Positions 1 to 10,700 of a stretch of 64,000 nt of DNA are shown here, piece after piece. The stretch's first letter is position 1; every line of letters starts with the position of its first letter. Source of the DNA: Photobacterium arenosum (GTDB taxonomy: Bacteria; Pseudomonadota; Gammaproteobacteria; Enterobacterales; Vibrionaceae); contig NZ_JACYTP010000005.1 of the NCBI RefSeq assembly GCF_014841115.1, positions 219,959 through 283,958 on the forward strand. Direction: 5' to 3'. The notes below the pieces were generated by a model. It saw only the letters and a list, made by a program, of their open reading frames with translations. It was not told the origin of the DNA and did not search any database. A program made the position numbers and the translations under genes.

Positions 1-22
1 GACAAACTCAATAGTCATTAAC

Positions 23-475
23 ATGCAACTGAGTCGAGTATTAAGCCTGGACTGCACCAAGAGTGCAGTCCACTGCTCCAGTAAAAAACGTGCGCTGGAA
101 ATCATCAGCGAAATTGCTGGCCAACATTTAAACCAGAACCCTCAACCACTGTTTGAGTGTATGCTCAACCGTGAAAAAATGGGGAGTACAGGTATTGGTA
201 ATGGTATTGCCATTCCTCATGGTCGTGTCACCGACAGCGAACAAGCGATTGCGGTGCTGATCCAGTGTCAGCAACCTATCCAGTTCGATGCGATTGACAA
301 TCAACCCGTCGATCTGCTTTTTGCGCTTCTGGTGCCCGATGCCCAGTGCAAAGAACACCTGAAGACGCTGTCCGGCATGGCAGAAAAACTCAGCGATAAA
401 GCGGTTCTCAAGCAGCTCAGAGCTGCCAAAAGCGATGAAGAGCTTTACCAGATCATGACCTCAGAGCCGTCATAA
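23..475 (+). CDS. ptsN: PTS IIA-like nitrogen regulatory protein PtsN (EIIA-Ntr)
   Basis: This 150-residue cytoplasmic protein is the terminal phosphoacceptor of the nitrogen phosphotransferase chain (PtsP to NPr to PtsN), which in enterobacteria regulates K+ transport and stress responses rather than moving sugar. The EIIA phosphorylation site is seen in GIAIPHGR, with His66 as the likely phosphorylated residue. Length and the whole-domain fit match the family. It is followed after 22 bp by rapZ and then npr on the same strand, the usual rpoN-distal arrangement; rpoN and hpf would lie just before this window. The ATG at 23 is the first plausible start; the window edge hides further context. 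Confidence 0.95.
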   Translation: MQLSRVLSLDCTKSAVHCSSKKRALEIISEIAGQHLNQNPQPLFECMLNREKMGSTGIGNGIAIPHGRVTDSEQAIAVLIQCQQPIQFDAIDNQPVDLLFALLVPDAQCKEHLKTLSGMAEKLSDKAVLKQLRAAKSDEELYQIMTSEPS

Positions 476-497
476 CAGCCATCAGGAAGGGTTTGTC

Positions 498-1361
498 ATG
501 AAATTGATGATAGTCAGCGGCCGCTCAGGCTCAGGTAAATCAGTGGCGCTCAGGGTACTGGAAGATCTCGGCTATTACTGTGTCGATAATCTACCGGTAC
601 ATCTGCTTTCTGATCTTATCCAAACCCTGGATCCTCATACCCAGAAAGTGGCGGTCAGTGTTGATGTCCGTAACATGCCGGCCGATCATGACATTACCAG
701 CTCAGCCCTCGAAGCCGTCCGTCAGCAGGCTGATGTCAACCTTCTGTTTCTTGATGCCGATGACAACACCCTGGTCAAACGCTACAGCGAAACCCGGCGA
801 TTGCATCCGCTCTCACGGCAGAATATGAGCCTGGAAGAAGCAATTCAGGCCGAAAGCGCCTGGCTGGCAAATCTGAAAGAAGCCGCCGATCTGGTACTGG
901 ACACCACTCAGCTGTCTATCCATGATCTCAGTGAAACCGTGCGTGCACGAGTGCTGGGACGCCAAGCCCGCGAACTGGTAATGGTGTTCGAGTCCTTTGG
1001 CTTCAAACATGGCTTGCCGACCGATGCGGATTACGTTTTTGATGTCCGTTTCTTACCCAACCCCCACTGGGTACCTGAGCTTAAACCACAAACCGGTCTT
1101 GACACTGAAGTGCAGGACTACCTGGCGAGCCACCATGAAGTCAGCCAACTGATTTACCAGATCCGGCACTTTCTTGAAAGCTGGCTGCCTTTGCTTGAAA
1201 AAAACAACCGCAGTTACGTCACTGTTGCTATCGGCTGTACCGGCGGTCAGCACCGCTCTGTGTACGTTGCCCAGCAACTGGCTGATTATTTCCGCCAGCG
1301 GGGACAACAGGTTCAGATTCGTCACCGCACCCTGGAAAAACAAGGTCACCTGAAGCATTGA
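498..1361 (+). CDS. rapZ: RNase adapter protein RapZ
   Basis: RapZ is a nucleotide- and RNA-binding adapter. In E. coli it delivers the sRNA GlmZ to RNase E and so controls glucosamine-6-phosphate synthase. The P-loop GRSGSGKS is at residues 8-15, and the 287-residue length is typical. The C-terminal domain carries the conserved [10 protein letters not shown] segment. The start has a GGAAGGG ribosome-binding site 8 bases upstream. It lies between ptsN and npr, and its stop codon is 2 bp before the npr ATG, so the three genes are probably co-transcribed and translationally coupled. Whether GlmZ regulation exists in this host cannot be told from this window. Confidence 0.95.
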   Translation: MKLMIVSGRSGSGKSVALRVLEDLGYYCVDNLPVHLLSDLIQTLDPHTQKVAVSVDVRNMPADHDITSSALEAVRQQADVNLLFLDADDNTLVKRYSETRRLHPLSRQNMSLEEAIQAESAWLANLKEAADLVLDTTQLSIHDLSETVRARVLGRQARELVMVFESFGFKHGLPTDADYVFDVRFLPNPHWVPELKPQTGLDTEVQDYLASHHEVSQLIYQIRHFLESWLPLLEKNNRSYVTVAIGCTGGQHRSVYVAQQLADYFRQRGQQVQIRHRTLEKQGHLKH

Positions 1362-1363
1362 GC

Positions 1364-1639
1364 ATGAATACTGTCAGTCGAGAATTATTCATTAAAAACC
1401 GCCTTGGTCTGCATGCCAGGGCAGCAATTAAACTGGTCGAACTGGCACAGAGTTTTGACGCTATTATCACTGTCACCAACCAAGACAAGTCCGCAACCGC
1501 CGACAGTGTGATGGGATTATTGATGCTGGAGTCTGCACAAGGCCAGAAGATCATCGTCAGCGCCGAAGGGGGCGACGCCAGCGTCGCACTGGAAGCGGTC
1601 GCCTCGCTGATCGAAAACGGTTTTGATGAAGACAACTGA
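1364..1639 (+). CDS. npr: Phosphocarrier protein NPr
   Basis: NPr is the HPr-like carrier that passes phosphate from PtsP to PtsN. This 91-residue protein has the HPr active-site motif GLHARAA, with His17 as the phosphorylated residue. The ATG at 1364 was chosen because it gives the family length; an in-frame TTG at 1358 inside the rapZ stop region is possible but adds only two residues. It closes the ptsN-rapZ-npr operon. The following 281 bp up to mgtE hold no gene I can support and no clear terminator. Confidence 0.93.
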   Translation: MNTVSRELFIKNRLGLHARAAIKLVELAQSFDAIITVTNQDKSATADSVMGLLMLESAQGQKIIVSAEGGDASVALEAVASLIENGFDEDN

Positions 1640-1920
1640 TACCCGCCCGGGTGCTCAATCGTCAGCCTGCTGAAAGGATCTGCCCCTATCTTGCCTGTAT
1701 CCGTCCCGATCAACGACAAAACACCCGGCAACCGACGATAAATCACCGTTTTTGTACCTCAGCCTCCCTTTCTTACAGCCAAGTGAAATCTTAGCAAGAT
1801 CTCAGATCCAGTGAGACAAAGACCGCGCTATTACGTTAATATTCAGCTTATTGCGCCATTTCCCGGCTGCCGCTGTCGCAACAGAGCTGGGTGTATTCAC
1901 GAAGCAAGGTAGTTCTCTCT

Positions 1921-3279
1921 ATGGCGGACATTTTCGAGCAAGATCAAACCCACCAGACACTGCAGCAGGTTAACCAGGCCCTGGATCGAGGGATGTTCGT
2001 TCACGTCCGGCGAATGTTGCAGGATATGGAGCCTGAGGATATCGCCCACCTGCTTGAAGCCTGCCCGCCGAAAGAGCGCCAGGTGCTGTGGCAACTGACC
2101 GATCCTGAGGAGCAGGGTGAGATCCTCGACGAACTGTCTGAAGATGTAAAAGACGGTATCGTGGCCATGATGGCGCCGGAAAAACTGGCGGCCGTCACTG
2201 AAGGCATGGAAAGTGATGACGTGGCTTACGTGCTGCGCAGCCTGCCTGACAGCCGTTTCCGTGAAGTACTGGCACAAATGGATGCCGCTGATCGCCATCG
2301 CGTCGAGCTGGCGATGGCTTATCCGGAGGAAAGCGCTGGCGGTATCATGAGTACCGACTTCGTGACCATCCGCGGCGATGTCACCGCCGATGTGGTCCTG
2401 CGCTATCTGCGCATGCGGGGCGAGCTTCCTGAAGCCACAGATACGCTCTATGTGGTTGACGAGCACAATGTACTGATTGGCCACCTTTCGCTGGCCACGC
2501 TGATCACCACTCAGCCTGACGTACAAATTCATGAGGTGATGGACGATCCGGATGAAGCCATCAATGTCGAGATGGACGACAGTGAAGTGGCCAATCTGTT
2601 TGAGCGCCGTAACTGGCTCTCGGCGCCTGTGGTCGATGCCGGCAACCAGCTGGTTGGCCGGATCACCATTGATGATGTGGTCGATATAATCCGGGAAGAT
2701 GCCGAACACTCCATGATGAGTATGGCCGGTATGGACGACGATGAAGACACCTTTGCGCCTGTCATGAAATCCGCCCGCCGGCGCAGCATCTGGCTGGGTG
2801 TGAATGTCCTGGCCGCGCTGGCCGCCGCCTCTGTCTCCAACATGTTTGAAGACACGCTCGATAAAATGGCCGCCATCGCCGTTCTGATGACGATAGTGCC
2901 CTCCATGGGCGGGGTTGCCGGCAACCAGACTGTGGCACTGGTGATTCGCGGTCTGGCGGTCGGTCATATCGGCGATTCCAACACCCGCTGGCTGCTCAGC
3001 AAAGAAGCCCGGGTAGGCTTAATAAATGGCCTCTTGTGGGCCGGGATCATTGGTGGCGTGGTGGTTCTGTGGAAAGGCAACCTGATGCTCGGCGCGATTA
3101 TCGCCGGTGCTATGCTGACCAACCTGCTGATCGCCGGTATCGCGGGGGTCGGGGTGCCTATTATTTTGAAGAAACTCAATGTCGACCCGGCGCTCGCGGG
3201 CGGCATGGCGTTAACGACCATTACCGATATCATCGGCCTGTCTGTGTTTCTCGGCTTGGCGACTGTATTTCTCACCTGA
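1921..3279 (+). CDS. mgtE: Magnesium channel/transporter MgtE
   Basis: MgtE is a dimeric inner-membrane Mg2+ channel gated by intracellular Mg2+. The 452-residue protein shows the expected order: an acidic helical N domain (about residues 1-130), a CBS pair (about 130-255) and five transmembrane helices (about 275-450). The conserved pore segment GGVAGNQ is visible before the second helix. I chose the ATG at 1921, preceded by AAGGTAG, over an upstream GTG at 1891. The 281-bp leader might carry regulation, but I could not recognise a known Mg2+ riboswitch in it. A bidirectional terminator follows and separates it from the convergent pmbA. Confidence 0.93.
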   Translation: MADIFEQDQTHQTLQQVNQALDRGMFVHVRRMLQDMEPEDIAHLLEACPPKERQVLWQLTDPEEQGEILDELSEDVKDGIVAMMAPEKLAAVTEGMESDDVAYVLRSLPDSRFREVLAQMDAADRHRVELAMAYPEESAGGIMSTDFVTIRGDVTADVVLRYLRMRGELPEATDTLYVVDEHNVLIGHLSLATLITTQPDVQIHEVMDDPDEAINVEMDDSEVANLFERRNWLSAPVVDAGNQLVGRITIDDVVDIIREDAEHSMMSMAGMDDDEDTFAPVMKSARRRSIWLGVNVLAALAAASVSNMFEDTLDKMAAIAVLMTIVPSMGGVAGNQTVALVIRGLAVGHIGDSNTRWLLSKEARVGLINGLLWAGIIGGVVVLWKGNLMLGAIIAGAMLTNLLIAGIAGVGVPIILKKLNVDPALAGGMALTTITDIIGLSVFLGLATVFLT

Positions 3280-3296
3280 TGAGGCACAAACAAAAA

Positions 3297-3318
3297 AGGT
3301 CTGGCACGAGCCAGACCT
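3297..3318. terminator. Bidirectional terminator between mgtE and pmbA
   Basis: A perfect 9-bp stem AGGTCTGGC / GCCAGACCT with loop ACGA is flanked by an A run on the left and TTTT on the right. It can therefore stop transcription from mgtE (+) and pmbA (-). Confidence 0.9.
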
Positions 3319-3342
3319 TTTCTTATTACTCAGAGCCTGCGA

Positions 3343-4692
3343 TTACTCACCGGCAATTTTCATCGATTCCAGCAGCATGGAGCCGGTCTGAATCTGGCTG
3401 CGGGTTTCAGTGTCTGTCCCGATAGCCACTATGTTTGCCATCATGTCTTTCAGATTTCCGGCAATGGTTACCTCACTGACCGGGTATTGGATCACGCCAT
3501 TTTCAACCCAGAAACCGGCAGCACCGCGGGAGTAATCACCGGTCACGATATTCACGCCCTGCCCCATCAGCTCTGTGACCAGGAACCCGGTACCCAGTTT
3601 GCGCAGCATGGCATTGAAATCTTCACCGGTACTGGATACCTGCCAGTTGTGGATACCACCGGCATGGCCGGTTGGTTGACGCCCCAGCTTACGGGCAGCA
3701 TAACTGGTCATCAGATAGGTTTTCAGTACCCCGTCCTGAATGATTTCCCTGTCATGGGTTGCCAGACCTTCGCTGTCAAATGGTGTACTGGCCAGGCCGC
3801 GCAGCAGGTGCGGACGCTCGCTGATGTTAAGCCAGGACGGAAAGATCTGCTCATCAAGCATATCCAGCAGGAAAGTCGACTTACGGTATAAATTCGACCC
3901 GCTGATCCCCATCACCAGATGGCCGAACAGGCCGGTCGCAACATCAGAGGCAAACATCACAGGAGCCTGACGGGTAGATAGCTTCTGCGGGTCAATCCGG
4001 CTGACAGTCCGTTCTGCCGCCAGCTGACCGACTTTCTCAGGCGTCCACAAGTCGCTGGTACGCCGGGCCAGGGTATAACTGTAGTCGCGCTCCATGTCGC
4101 CATTCTTGCCCTCGGCAATCACGCAACAGCTGATACTGTGGCGACTACTCGGGTAGCTGGCCAGCATACCGTGCGTATTACCATATACCCGGATACCATA
4201 GTGACTGTCGTAGCTGGCACCGTCACTCTGCTTGATACGGCTGTCAGCATCCAGCGCAGCCTGCTCGGCGGCAATCGCGATAGAAGCGGCATGATCCGGC
4301 TCAGGTTCATCCGGGTAGAAAAGATCCAGATCCGGGATGTTTTTGGCCATCAGCTCAGCCGGTCCCGGCCCACCGTAGGGATCTTCCGAGGTATGGCGTG
4401 CGATTTCCAGCGCCGCTGCCACGGTTTGTGCAATCGCCGCTTCACTCAAATCTGAAGTTGACGCACTGCCCTTGCGCTGGCCGCGGTAGACGGTAATCCC
4501 CATCGCACCATCGCTGTTAAATTCGACATTCTCAACCTCACACAAGTGGGTAGAGACACTGATCCCTGTGGATTTATTAATCGCCACTTCGGCAGCATCA
4601 GCCTGCTGGCCGGCAAGCTCAAGAGCACGGGCGACCGCCTGTTCCAGCTCGCTACGCTGCTGGGCGACTTGTTGTTTCACATCCATAGTCAT
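3343..4692 (-). CDS. pmbA: Metalloprotease-like subunit TldE (PmbA)
   Basis: PmbA/TldE is the partner of TldD. In E. coli the TldD/TldE heterodimer degrades unfolded peptides, matures microcin B17 and destroys the antitoxin CcdA. This 449-residue protein has the family C-terminal glycine-rich signature around [12 protein letters not shown], and lacks the HExxxH zinc site, as expected for the TldE subunit. It starts at the ATG at 4692, with a second ATG two codons later. It is divergent from darP and 0.7 kb from tldD, so both halves of the protease are local but not one transcription unit. Confidence 0.93.
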   Translation of the reverse strand: MTMDVKQQVAQQRSELEQAVARALELAGQQADAAEVAINKSTGISVSTHLCEVENVEFNSDGAMGITVYRGQRKGSASTSDLSEAAIAQTVAAALEIARHTSEDPYGGPGPAELMAKNIPDLDLFYPDEPEPDHAASIAIAAEQAALDADSRIKQSDGASYDSHYGIRVYGNTHGMLASYPSSRHSISCCVIAEGKNGDMERDYSYTLARRTSDLWTPEKVGQLAAERTVSRIDPQKLSTRQAPVMFASDVATGLFGHLVMGISGSNLYRKSTFLLDMLDEQIFPSWLNISERPHLLRGLASTPFDSEGLATHDREIIQDGVLKTYLMTSYAARKLGRQPTGHAGGIHNWQVSSTGEDFNAMLRKLGTGFLVTELMGQGVNIVTGDYSRGAAGFWVENGVIQYPVSEVTIAGNLKDMMANIVAIGTDTETRSQIQTGSMLLESMKIAGE

Positions 4693-4803
4693 ACTTTATT
4701 TACACGGTTTCCCCTAAGGATAACACTCAAGGCAATTAAAATGCGCCCAAATTCAACTTGAAACTGATAAAATAGAGACATTGAAGTCTGTCATGAGCCT
4801 GAT

Positions 4804-5328
4804 ATGAGCCGTAAAAATAAAAAAGCCCCATGGGAAGAGGAAGAAGAAATCATCTGGGTGAGTAAATCCGAGATGAAACGTGACATGGAAGCCCTGCAAA
4901 AGCTGGGCGAAGAGCTGGTCAAGCTCAAACCCGGTGCATTAGCGAAAATCCCGCTGAGCGACGAGCTTCGTATGGCAATCAAAGACGCCCAGCGATTTAA
5001 GCAGGAAGCTTACCGCCGCCAGCTGCAGTTTATCGGTAAACAGATGCGCAACATTGAGCTAGAACCGATTCAGGCTGCACTGGACAAGCTGAATAATAAA
5101 CATGCCCAGGTAACGGCTCAGCTGCACAAGCTGGAGTCTTTACGTGACCGCATGATTGATGACGGCGATAGCGTGATCAATGAAGTGATGGAGGCCCATC
5201 CGGATGCTGACCGCCAGCAACTGCGTCAGCTGGTGCGCATGGCCGTTAAAGAAAAAGCCGCCAACAAGCCGGCCAAAGCCTACCGCGAAATCTTTCAGGT
5301 ACTGAAAGCGCTCTACATCAAAGACTGA
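4804..5328 (+). CDS. darP: Ribosome biogenesis factor DarP (YjgA, DUF615)
   Basis: A 174-residue, highly charged, mostly helical cytoplasmic protein that matches the YjgA/DarP family. DarP associates with late 50S precursors and helps assemble the peptidyl-transferase centre. The start [20 protein letters not shown] is typical of the family. It is divergent from pmbA, the standard neighbour in many gammaproteobacteria, and ends before a strong bidirectional terminator shared with the convergent tldD. No domain with a catalytic motif is seen. Confidence 0.92.
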   Translation: MSRKNKKAPWEEEEEIIWVSKSEMKRDMEALQKLGEELVKLKPGALAKIPLSDELRMAIKDAQRFKQEAYRRQLQFIGKQMRNIELEPIQAALDKLNNKHAQVTAQLHKLESLRDRMIDDGDSVINEVMEAHPDADRQQLRQLVRMAVKEKAANKPAKAYREIFQVLKALYIKD

Positions 5329-5344
5329 TCAGCGCTCAATGATC

Positions 5345-5372
5345 AAAAATGCCAGCAAACGCTGGCATTTTT
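5345..5372. terminator. Bidirectional terminator between darP and tldD
   Basis: A perfect 12-bp stem AAAAATGCCAGC / GCTGGCATTTTT with loop AAAC. A and T runs on both sides suit the convergent genes darP and tldD. Confidence 0.9.
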
Positions 5373-5398
5373 ATTGGCCTCAGTCAGCACAGATGCAC

Positions 5399-6844
5399 TT
5401 ACTGAGTGCCGCCGACTGTCATCGACGCCAGCTTCAGGGTTGGCTGCCCGACACCAACAGGTACGCTTTGCCCAGCTTTGCCGCAGACGCCCACCCCACG
5501 GTCAAGTTCCAGATCGTTACCCACCATAGAGACTTTCTGCATCGCTTCAATGCCGCTGCCGATTAAAGTCGCACCTTTAATCGGACGGGTAATTTTACCC
5601 TTTTCGATCAGGTAAGCTTCCGACGCTGAGAACACAAATTTACCGGACGTAATGTCGACCTGACCGCCGCCAAAATTCGGGGCGTAGATCCCGTTCTCAA
5701 CACTGGCGATGATCTCTTCCGGCGTATGTTCGCCCGGCAGCATGTAAGTATTGGTCATACGGGGCATAGGCAGGTGCGCATAAGACTCACGACGGCCATT
5801 ACCGGTTGGCGCTACACCCATCAGGCGGGCATTGAGCTTATCTTGCATGTAGCCTTTGAGCTTGCCGCCTTCCACCAGCACATTGTACTGGCCCTGGGTG
5901 CCTTCATCATCAATGCTCAGCGAGCCGCGCCGATCTGCCAGAGTACCGTCATCCACTATGGTACACAGGCTTGAGGTCACCTGCTGCCCCATCTGGCCCG
6001 AGAACATAGAAGATCCCTTGCGGTTGAAATCGCCTTCCAGACCATGACCAACGGCTTCATGCAGCAAGACGCCCGGCCAGCCTGCACCGAGTACCACTGG
6101 CATAGTACCGGCAGGAGCCGGATCGGCATCTATGTTGACCAGTGCCTGGCGCAAGGCTTCGTCAGCATATTGCAAGGCGACTGACTTGCCGTCGTTTTCA
6201 GTCATAAAGTACTGATAACCGAACCGGCCACCGCCGCCCGCACTGCCGCTTTCGCGTTTGCCGTTCTTCTCGATCAGCACGCTGACAGAAAAACGCACCA
6301 AGGGACGAATATCTGCCGCATAGGTGCCGTCTATCGCGGCGACCAGCACCTGCTCATAGACACCGTTAATACTGACAGAGACTTCTTTCACCAGGGGCTC
6401 TTTGGCACGGATATAGGCATCCACTTCCTGCAGCAGGGCAATTTTTTCCTGGCGCTCCAGGCTCTCCAGCGGATTGACCCCGGCATAAACCGGCTTTACC
6501 GGCGATGAGGCAAAGGCCTGTACCTTACCAGAGCCGCCACTGCGGGCAATACCGCGCGCCGCTTTGGCACTCTGAGTCAGTGCCAGCTTACTGATTTGAT
6601 CTGAGTAGGCAAAACCGGTTTTCTCACCGGATACCGCACGAACGCCCACACCACGGTCGATATTAAAGGAGCCGTCTTTGATGATACTGTCTTCCAGTAC
6701 CAGTGATTCGTGCCAGCTGGACTGAAAATAAATATCGCCATAATCTACGTCCCGGGCGGCCATCAGCCCCAGAATCTGGCTGAGATCGTCACGCTCAAGC
6801 CCGGATTGGGCCAGCATGGTCTGTTCTACGGTTTCCAGCATCAT
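5399..6844 (-). CDS. tldD: Metalloprotease TldD
   Basis: TldD is the zinc-binding catalytic subunit of the TldD/TldE peptidase. In this 481-residue protein the zinc motif HEAVGH is at residues 262-267, and the C-terminal Gly-rich region includes [11 protein letters not shown]. Length is the family norm. It follows a nitrilase-family gene by only 4 bp, and yhdP, rng and the mre genes lie further upstream on the same strand, so it is likely the distal gene of that long cluster. Substrates in this host are unknown. Confidence 0.95.
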   Translation of the reverse strand: MMLETVEQTMLAQSGLERDDLSQILGLMAARDVDYGDIYFQSSWHESLVLEDSIIKDGSFNIDRGVGVRAVSGEKTGFAYSDQISKLALTQSAKAARGIARSGGSGKVQAFASSPVKPVYAGVNPLESLERQEKIALLQEVDAYIRAKEPLVKEVSVSINGVYEQVLVAAIDGTYAADIRPLVRFSVSVLIEKNGKRESGSAGGGGRFGYQYFMTENDGKSVALQYADEALRQALVNIDADPAPAGTMPVVLGAGWPGVLLHEAVGHGLEGDFNRKGSSMFSGQMGQQVTSSLCTIVDDGTLADRRGSLSIDDEGTQGQYNVLVEGGKLKGYMQDKLNARLMGVAPTGNGRRESYAHLPMPRMTNTYMLPGEHTPEEIIASVENGIYAPNFGGGQVDITSGKFVFSASEAYLIEKGKITRPIKGATLIGSGIEAMQKVSMVGNDLELDRGVGVCGKAGQSVPVGVGQPTLKLASMTVGGTQ

Positions 6845-6848
6845 TGCC

Positions 6849-7679
6849 TTACTCTTCTGTGTTGCACTGCTGCACCTGAAAACGGCTATGTTGCAGCAAT
6901 GGCATATTCATTCGTATCTGTGCGCTCAGACCCAGATCGATATCTGCGGTGATCACACCTGTACCCTGCTCCTGGCAGGCGACGACTTGTCCCCAGGAAT
7001 CGATAATCATCGAGTGGCCCCAGGTTTCCCGCCCCTGGTTATGCTCACCCCACTGCGCGGCAGCGACAATCCAGCACTGGGTTTCAATGGCGCGTGCGCG
7101 CAGCAGAATATCCCAGTGTGCTTTGCCGGTAACTTTGGTAAACGCTGCCGGCACCACTATGATATCGGCCCCCTGTGCCCGCAATGCACTGTACAGCTGT
7201 GGGAAGCGGACATCATAACAGATCGACAGTCCAATGTTGCCGAAAGGTGTTTCCACCACCTTAACCGCCTCTCCCGGCCGGAAGGTGTCTGACTCGCGAT
7301 AGCTGTGGTGACGATCGGCGACTTCAACATCGAACATGTGCAATTTATCGTAATGGGCCTGCAACTGGCCCTGATCGTCGAACAGCAAGGCGGTGGTCGA
7401 CATGCTGCCGTCTTCACGCCGGATAGGCATAGATCCTATCAGTAACCAGATGCCCAGCTGGCGGGACAGTGCGGCGAGCTGGCGTTGCAGCACACCCTCT
7501 CCCAGCGGTTCGGCATGTTGTTCGTAGTCAGCACGTGTACCGAAAATCAGGCAGTTTTCAGGAGTGACGATCAGTTTCGCTCCCTGCAGTTGCAGCCCCT
7601 TCAACTTCTTTTTCAGCTGTTGCAGATTCAGTTCAGGATCAGGCCCGGAATTCATCTGTACTACACCCACTCTAGCCAT
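6849..7679 (-). CDS. Carbon-nitrogen hydrolase (nitrilase superfamily)
   Basis: A 276-residue cytoplasmic hydrolase with the complete nitrilase-superfamily Glu-Lys-Cys triad: Glu41 in TPENC, Lys112 in YDKLHMFD and Cys154 in SICYDVRFP. It resembles the NIT1/YbeM branch, whose better-studied members hydrolyse deaminated glutathione; that assignment is inferred from family resemblance and was not tested here. I chose the ATG at 7679, which has GGAG six bases upstream; an ATG four codons earlier also exists. It sits between yhdP and tldD and is nearly contiguous with tldD. Confidence 0.88.
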   Translation of the reverse strand: MARVGVVQMNSGPDPELNLQQLKKKLKGLQLQGAKLIVTPENCLIFGTRADYEQHAEPLGEGVLQRQLAALSRQLGIWLLIGSMPIRREDGSMSTTALLFDDQGQLQAHYDKLHMFDVEVADRHHSYRESDTFRPGEAVKVVETPFGNIGLSICYDVRFPQLYSALRAQGADIIVVPAAFTKVTGKAHWDILLRARAIETQCWIVAAAQWGEHNQGRETWGHSMIIDSWGQVVACQEQGTGVITADIDLGLSAQIRMNMPLLQHSRFQVQQCNTEE

Positions 7680-7761
7680 CACGCACTCCATTACAAATTG
7701 ATTTTCTTGTTATTATTACCTCAGCTTCACCACTCAGGCAAAGCCGGAAACACCTTGCTTA

Positions 7762-10700
7762 TTATTGCTCAACCTGCTGCTTCAGGGCGGCAGGGACCTT
7801 AAACTCACCGGTAAAGCGCGACTGTTCTGTCACTGTGGGTGACTCTATCGGGCCGCTGACGACATAGTTAATCTGGGTAAAAACATCCACCACAGGCGAC
7901 AGGGCGGTCGAAATGGCAAACACGACAATGGCCGTCTGCGGTGCGACAGCAAACGCTGTCAGCACCGGGATACCGGATGTCAGATCAGGAATAAATTTCA
8001 CTCTGGCATTCACTGTCTCATTAACCAGATTAGCACTTCCCTGAATGTACATATCGCCCGCCAGTGCTTTCATTTCCACATCGTCCGTTTCAAAGCGGCC
8101 ATTTTCGATCCGCCCGGACCCTTTGATGTAGTCAAAAGCCAGCCCGTCATCAAACACCCCGGTAAAGTCGAGTTGCATCTTGCGCATGATAGAATCGAGA
8201 CTGAATAACCCCAGAATCCGGCCGGCACCGCCTACATCACGGATCACCCCTTTGCCGGTTTCGGTTTTGAGTTCACCGGTCAGGGTTTCACGGTGCATCG
8301 ACCATGGCGCCCCCTGCCACTGAATCGAGGCGTAGCTGGTAAAGCGGGCATCCTGGATCCCGCCGGAGATCCCCAGCCGCCCCATCAGCTCAGAGCTGTC
8401 CTCACCGGCGATATCAAAGGCAACCTGTGTTTCATTCTGGTACTGATTCATAGTCCAGTGGCCATCCAGACTCAGCGACGTCGTGCCGGAATCCAGCTGC
8501 AGCTCTTCCAGAATCAGCGTTTGGGCATCGCGTCGCAACCGACCACTTAATGCGCCCAGCCGGTATCCCTGCAGCCACAAGTCTTTAACCTTGACATTCA
8601 TCTGCGGCAGGTAAGCCATCATGTTACGGTCAAAATCCGTGACAGGTGGAATAGCTCGCTGCGGCACATACCTATGCTCAGCCGACAGGGTTTCCAGCGG
8701 CTTTTTATCTTCCGGTAAATTGAGGTGAAGCTGCTCCAGGTTCACCGTCAGAGGCTTATAGTCGGGCCAGAAAAGCTCGCCGCTGACTTCGCGGCTGCCG
8801 AGTACCGCATGCCACTGCGATGGCTGCTTGCGTACCGCCAAGTCCAGATTGTGCCAGTTGAGCCCAGCCAGCTTAAGCTGCTGGATGCTGGCATTGATCC
8901 GCGTGGGTAATGGCAGTTCAATACCGGTTTGTGCTGCCGGTCTGTTCCGCTGCTTGTCAATGATCTCTTGTACCAGGCTGTCCCATGCGTCGGCATCAAT
9001 GCTATTGGCCTGAATACGAATCCCGTGGCCTTTTGCCGGCAGTTTGCGTCGTTCGGCCAGGCCGACTGTCAGTTCGCTGCGTACAATCCGCGGTTGTGAC
9101 TGCAAGGCAATCTCAGCCCGGTACTGAGCATCCGGCACCGTGAGGCTGGCTTCCAGCCGGGAAGTATTGCCGGAAGCCGTCAGCACCGCACTGGTGGGAC
9201 TTTGTGGTGTAAAAACCAACGGATAAGGCAGCTCACTGCGGATAGCAGCTAACGGCGCTTGAATAAAGACCTGATATTTCAGTCCGGTATCATGCATTAC
9301 CACCCCGACATTACCCTGCCACTTGGCACTGCCGTGCAGTCTGGCCAGCAGCGGATCCTGCAAGCGCTGCTGCAGCGAGGCAACCTGCCAGAACCCGGCC
9401 AGATCCACATTGACCCGGTAACCGGCTTCGCCGTTCTCGCCGTCAAAGCTGACGGTCAGGGGCTGGCCGAGCCAGTAGCCGGTTACGCCGTCCGCCGTTA
9501 TCTGGTCATTATCAAAATGAATGGTGCCTTTTACCTGGGTAAGAGGCAGCGACAGGCTTTCGATAGTCACCCGGTTACTGTCAAGACTGGCCTCTCCCTG
9601 CGCTTTCACCTCGCCGCCACTAAAGGGAATGTCCAACTGCAGCTTCGCGGTCACAGGTCCGTCAACATTCACCGCCGACAGCGCCGCCCCGACCGAGTCC
9701 ACCAGTGGCGTTGCCATCATATAGTCGCGGACCTGCTCGCCTTCTGCACTGACATCAATGGCCAGTTTCAGGTGGCCATCCGGGTGCAGCCAGGCATCGC
9801 CGACGACCCGATCAGCCACAGCGTCTTTGGTCTTGGCATGGCTGGCATTGATCAGCATGCGATCATTGCGAAAACCCAGGTTCAAATCAATCTCGGTCAG
9901 CTCAGGCCAGGCGGTATCGAAACTGAAACGTCCATGCTTCAGCGGTACGCTGATTTCAAAATTTCCGTCATGGCTGGCATAAGGAAATGCAGGCAGATCG
10001 CCAAACCACAGTAACTGAGCATGATCAGACTGCCCGCCACGAATGGCGGAGGAAAGATAATCCGTCAGCTCCTGCCCCAGCGCCGGGCGAGGCAAATAAC
10101 GCCAGGCTGCGCCAGCATCTTTGACTTTGGTTTCGCCGTAAAAAGACAGCCAGGAAGGAGCCGCTTTCGGGAAATCAAGCCGGAACTGTCCGTTCGCACT
10201 CAGGTGCGGTGTGATTAGCGACAGCTCATCGCTCCACACACGCCATCCCTGGCGGTCCAATTTCCAATAGCCACGGACATCGGCCTGCTCAATCTCCATC
10301 GGTGCCTGGAAGACCTTGTCATAGTCCAGGGTTTGCTTGCCGACATTGAGCGTTATCTCACCCTGCTGCCCGTCACCGGCAATATTGGCATGCAAAGATG
10401 CAAAGGCTGGCAGATACATCCACTGCCTGTTCGAGACCCCATCCAGTTCAAATGAAAAACGAGGGAGCGCCAGTCCCTGACCGGCCAAACGGAGATCGCG
10501 TACCAAACCGGCTGGCTGAAGTGATTCAATGGCTTGTCGGCCTGTGTTGTCTTCCGGCAGCAAACTGGCTAACGGTGCCAGTCTGGCCAGATCAACACTG
10601 CTGACAGCCAGCTGCCAATGACCCTGGGACACAGTGTCTTGCGGTGATACCGGCTCAGGCACAGCCTGATCCTTTTGCTGCGGTGCCTGCCAGTTAGCGG

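Noticed and set aside
1897..2967. Minus-strand ORF of 356 codons
   Set aside because: It is the antisense of mgtE; its His-rich composition is typical of a shadow frame.
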